Shown here: piece by piece, positions 42,117 to 44,346 of the stretch
Layout of the letters: the number at the start of each line of letters is the position of its first letter
How positions within the stretch are numbered: position 1 is the stretch's first letter
Assembly (NCBI GenBank): GCA_905199755.1
Contig: CAJKHT010000014.1
Location: 1 to 44,346 of the forward strand
DNA from: an uncultured Eubacteriales bacterium
Lineage (GTDB): Bacteria > Bacillota > Clostridia > UBA1381
DNA: 44,346 bases
Direction of reading: 5' to 3'
Translations under genes and position numbers: made by a program
Notes under the pieces: model-generated
What the model saw: the letters and a program-made list of their open reading frames with translations, nothing else
What the model was told of the DNA's origin: nothing
Databases searched by the model: none

Positions 42117-43397
42117 TCATTCATAAAAATCGTCCACAACGGTGACGCGCTGTATGTCTCCACCAAGCTGTATGAATTTCTGTTCAAAATTTTCATAGCC
42201 GCGGTCAATATGGTAAATATCCGTTATTTCCGTAATACCGTCCGCCATAAGTCCCGCTATTATCATAGCCGCACCTGCACGCAAATCCGTAGCACGCACA
42301 TTTGTGCCCGAAAGCCTTTCAACTCCGTCAATAATCGCAAGCTTGCCCTCAACACGAATCTGTGCGCCCATTCTTTTAAGCTCATTCACGTATCTGAAAC
42401 GGTTATCCCAAACACCCTCGCGCGCGGTGCTTGTCCCCTCGACAGCCGAAAGAAATGCCACCAGCTGCGGCTGCATATCCGTCGGATAGCCGGGATACGG
42501 CAGCGCAATGAAATTAATATGTCTGAATTTCGTATCGTCCTCAACCCATACATGTACACTGTCGGTACCGTTTTTAACCTTGACTCCGGCCTCTATAAGC
42601 TTTGCCGAAATAATATCAAGATGCCGCGGAATGACGTTGTTTAAAACAACATCGCCCCTTGTTGCCGCCGCCGCAATCATGAAGGTTCCTGCCTCAATCT
42701 GATCGGGAATGATGGTGTAGGTTCCGCCGTGAAGCGTTTCAACGCCTTTAATCTTGATTGTGTCGGTTCCGGCACCTCGTATATTTGCACCCATATTATT
42801 CAGAAAGTTTGCCAAATCAACTATATGCGGCTCTTTTGCGGCATTTTCGATAACGGTTGTCCCCTCTGCCTTTGCCGCCGCGAGCATCGCATTTATCGTA
42901 GCTCCGACCGTTATGACATCAAAAAATATGCTGCCGCCCGTAAGCTTATCCGCTCTGCCGTTTATTCTTCCCTTTGATATATCTATCTCCGTTCCGAGCG
43001 CTTCAAAGCCTTTTATGTGCTGATCTATCGGTCTTGTACCGAAATCGCAGCCGCCCGGCGGATCAACGCTGAACTTATGGCAGCGTCCCAAAAGCGCACC
43101 CATAAGGTAGCTTGAACCGCGCATTTTCTGCGTCAAATCACCCGGAGGATTGCAGGAATTAACCTCCGTGCAATCTATTTCAACGGTATTATGGTCTATA
43201 TATTTAACTTTCGCATTAAGATTTTCCAAAATCTTCAAAAAAAGTTTGACATCTTTTATATCGGGAAGATTTTCTATTCTGCAAACATCATTCACAAGCA
43301 GACAAGCAGGCAGTATCGCTACGGCGGCATTCTTCGCACCGCTCACCGTAACCTCGCCCTTAAGCCTGTTTCCTCCCTTAATCAAGAGCTTTTCCAA
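42117..43397 (-). CDS. murA: UDP-N-acetylglucosamine 1-carboxyvinyltransferase
   Basis: A 426-residue enzyme of the first committed step of peptidoglycan synthesis, adding enolpyruvate to UDP-GlcNAc. Lys22 in SGAKNAAVAILPA and the catalytic Cys117 in PPGGCDFGTRPIDQH are present, so the fosfomycin-target cysteine is retained. The start is read as TTG at 43397: AAAGGGG lies eight bases before it, and the protein then starts as the family does (MEKLLIKGGNRLKGEVTVSG). The earlier TTG at 43418 has no ribosome site. A good promoter lies upstream. Confidence 0.97.
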   Translation of the reverse strand: MEKLLIKGGNRLKGEVTVSGAKNAAVAILPACLLVNDVCRIENLPDIKDVKLFLKILENLNAKVKYIDHNTVEIDCTEVNSCNPPGDLTQKMRGSSYLMGALLGRCHKFSVDPPGGCDFGTRPIDQHIKGFEALGTEIDISKGRINGRADKLTGGSIFFDVITVGATINAMLAAAKAEGTTVIENAAKEPHIVDLANFLNNMGANIRGAGTDTIKIKGVETLHGGTYTIIPDQIEAGTFMIAAAATRGDVVLNNVIPRHLDIISAKLIEAGVKVKNGTDSVHVWVEDDTKFRHINFIALPYPGYPTDMQPQLVAFLSAVEGTSTAREGVWDNRFRYVNELKRMGAQIRVEGKLAIIDGVERLSGTNVRATDLRAGAAMIIAGLMADGITEITDIYHIDRGYENFEQKFIQLGGDIQRVTVVDDFYE

Positions 43398-43443
43398 CAG
43401 GTACACCCCTTTTAGCAAAGTTTACACATCTATCTGATAATAC

Positions 43444-43472
43444 ATTATAACAGATAACGGAATAAAATGCAA
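43444..43472 (-). promoter_or_regulatory. Promoter of murA
   Basis: On the minus strand, TTGCAT (43472-43467), a 17-base spacer and perfect TATAAT (43449-43444). Confidence 0.8.
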
Positions 43473-43567
43473 AACAAATATTGTAAATAGCGCGAAATTT
43501 AACCGTATTGTAAAAATACATGCATATTTGTTACAAATATATACGGAATGCATTTATTCCCGGAACG

Positions 43568-43593
43568 AAAAAACAGCCTGCACATGCAAGCTG
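43568..43593 (-). terminator. Terminator of rpmB
   Basis: On the minus strand CAGCTTGCA and TGCAGGCTG pair with one G-U, followed by TTTTTT. It lies 20 bases after the rpmB stop codon. Confidence 0.8.
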
Positions 43594-43613
43594 CTTAACA
43601 ATCACATTCTTCA

Positions 43614-43802
43614 TCAAACGGCGCGCTGTACTTTACCTGAACGCAAACAGCGTGTGCAGACATTAACAGATTTTACTGAACCGTTAACCACTGCCTTTAT
43701 CTTTCTTACATTAGGCTTCCATGTTCTGTTCGACCTTCTGTGTGAATGAGACATTTTAATACCAAAGGTTACTCCCTTTCCGCAAATATCACATTTAGCC
43801 AT
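43614..43802 (-). CDS. rpmB: 50S ribosomal protein L28, zinc-binding form
   Basis: A 62-residue ribosomal protein: MAKCDICGKGVTFGIKMSHS at the start, SHRRSNRTWKPNVRKIK in the centre. The pairs CDIC and CTRC make it the four-cysteine zinc form. AGGAGGTG precedes the ATG with good spacing. It is monocistronic, with its own promoter and terminator. Confidence 0.98.
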   Translation of the reverse strand: MAKCDICGKGVTFGIKMSHSHRRSNRTWKPNVRKIKAVVNGSVKSVNVCTRCLRSGKVQRAV

Positions 43803-43843
43803 TTAAAACACCTCCTGACATATCTATTGAAACATCAAGAAAT

Positions 43844-43872
43844 ATTTTAACACATAATAAAGAATTTTGCAA
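43844..43872 (-). promoter_or_regulatory. Promoter of rpmB
   Basis: On the minus strand, TTGCAA (43872-43867), a 17-base spacer and TAAAAT (43849-43844). Confidence 0.78.
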
Positions 43873-43933
43873 GTGTTTTTTCAATTTTTTTTCAAAATTT
43901 CAAAAACTATGCCGAATAATGTGTTTTGAGGTG

Positions 43934-44317
43934 TTAATTTTCCATAAAACTTACCATTTTATCCACCGTATTCTGACTTAAATCATGCTCGATAAGGCAT
44001 GCCTCCCTTTCCGCCTCCTCGGGACTGATGTTTAAAACATTTACAAGAAAGCGCTTTATCTGGCAATGTCTGCCGTAAACGCGTCTGCCGTACATCTCAC
44101 CCTTTTCCGTCAGATAAATGTCTCCGTACGGCTCATGCGAGACAAAGCCTGCATGGCGCAGTGAATTGACGGCACGGTTTACACTCGGCTTTGATATTCC
44201 GAGCTTTAATGCAATATCGGTAATTCTTACGGCGCTGCGGTCAGCTGAAAGAGTGTAGATTGCACCCAGATATTCTTCAAGCGCTTCCGTAAGACGAATC
44301 TGCGTTGTTTCCGCCAT
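43934..44317 (-). CDS. DtxR/MntR-family metal-dependent regulator
   Basis: A 127-residue metal-responsive repressor. The N-terminal winged helix (RLTEALEEYLGAIYTLSADR, DIALKLGISKPSVNRAVNSL, GFVSHEPYGDIYLTEKGEMY) is followed by the metal-binding and dimer region (EEAEREACLIEHDLSQNTVD). There is no C-terminal SH3-like domain, so the size is closer to MntR than to DtxR or IdeR. The start at 44317 follows AAAGGA; the ATG at 44326 abuts that site. The regulated genes lie outside the window, so the metal (iron or manganese) cannot be decided. Confidence 0.9.
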   Translation of the reverse strand: MAETTQIRLTEALEEYLGAIYTLSADRSAVRITDIALKLGISKPSVNRAVNSLRHAGFVSHEPYGDIYLTEKGEMYGRRVYGRHCQIKRFLVNVLNISPEEAEREACLIEHDLSQNTVDKMVSFMEN

Positions 44318-44346
44318 AAGTATCATTCCTTTCCGGGATTATTTTT

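Noticed and set aside
1..44346. CRISPR arrays, insertion sequences, phage genes
   Set aside because: No regularly spaced direct repeats, transposase or integrase motifs, or phage structural genes were seen.

Overview
The window looks like a chromosomal segment from an anaerobic Clostridia (Firmicutes) bacterium, probably a gut or plant-fibre pectin degrader. Support: secreted proteins with S-layer homology (SLH) domains, LplB/YtcP-type ABC permeases, a membrane-bound YesS/YtdP-type AraC regulator, the YqeY-S21 pair, a zinc-type L28 and a TRAP (MtrB) homologue. The combination of modular pectin enzymes and SLH proteins recalls Monoglobus-like organisms, but that placement is inference.

Left half (1-29183), accessory carbohydrate region. 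Two paralogous solute-binding lipoproteins (one cut by the left edge), two permeases, a GH1 beta-glucosidase and a 760-residue AraC-type membrane regulator form the import and control part. A rightward block encodes secreted proteins: a LamG-like/CE12-like esterase, a modular family 2 pectate lyase (PL2), an SLH protein of unknown function, and a 1430-residue protein with LamG-like modules, eight Ig-like repeats and three SLH repeats. After a hairpin come a NagB-ROK kinase fusion, NagA, a DMT-family transporter and an SLH-esterase. A GH105 unsaturated rhamnogalacturonyl hydrolase and a second, soluble AraC regulator are divergent. The likely flow is: surface enzymes cut and deacetylate pectin, the ABC system imports unsaturated oligosaccharides, and GH105 and GH1 finish them inside the cell.

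A shared operator-like element is visible at six places in this half. It is about 27 bp, with two half-sites roughly 20 bp apart. It precedes the transporter, both lipoproteins, the CE12 gene, the PL2 operon and (inverted, more diverged) the GH105 gene. In three cases it ends exactly one base upstream of a -35 box with a 17-bp spacer. It reads as the operator of one regulon, most simply controlled by the YesS-like protein encoded in its midst.

Right half (29184-44346), mostly core genes, nearly all leftward: tRNA-Thr, yqeY, rpsU; a secreted stalk-domain protein, a 2-hydroxyacid dehydrogenase, a thioesterase, pyk, pfkA, a small conserved protein and an mtrB homologue in one apparent operon; dnaE, rlmH and walJ; murA; rpmB; and a DtxR/MntR-type regulator. 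The 29184-29584 interval holds a probable P-type ATPase remnant and an unexplained structured stretch next to the tRNA terminator.
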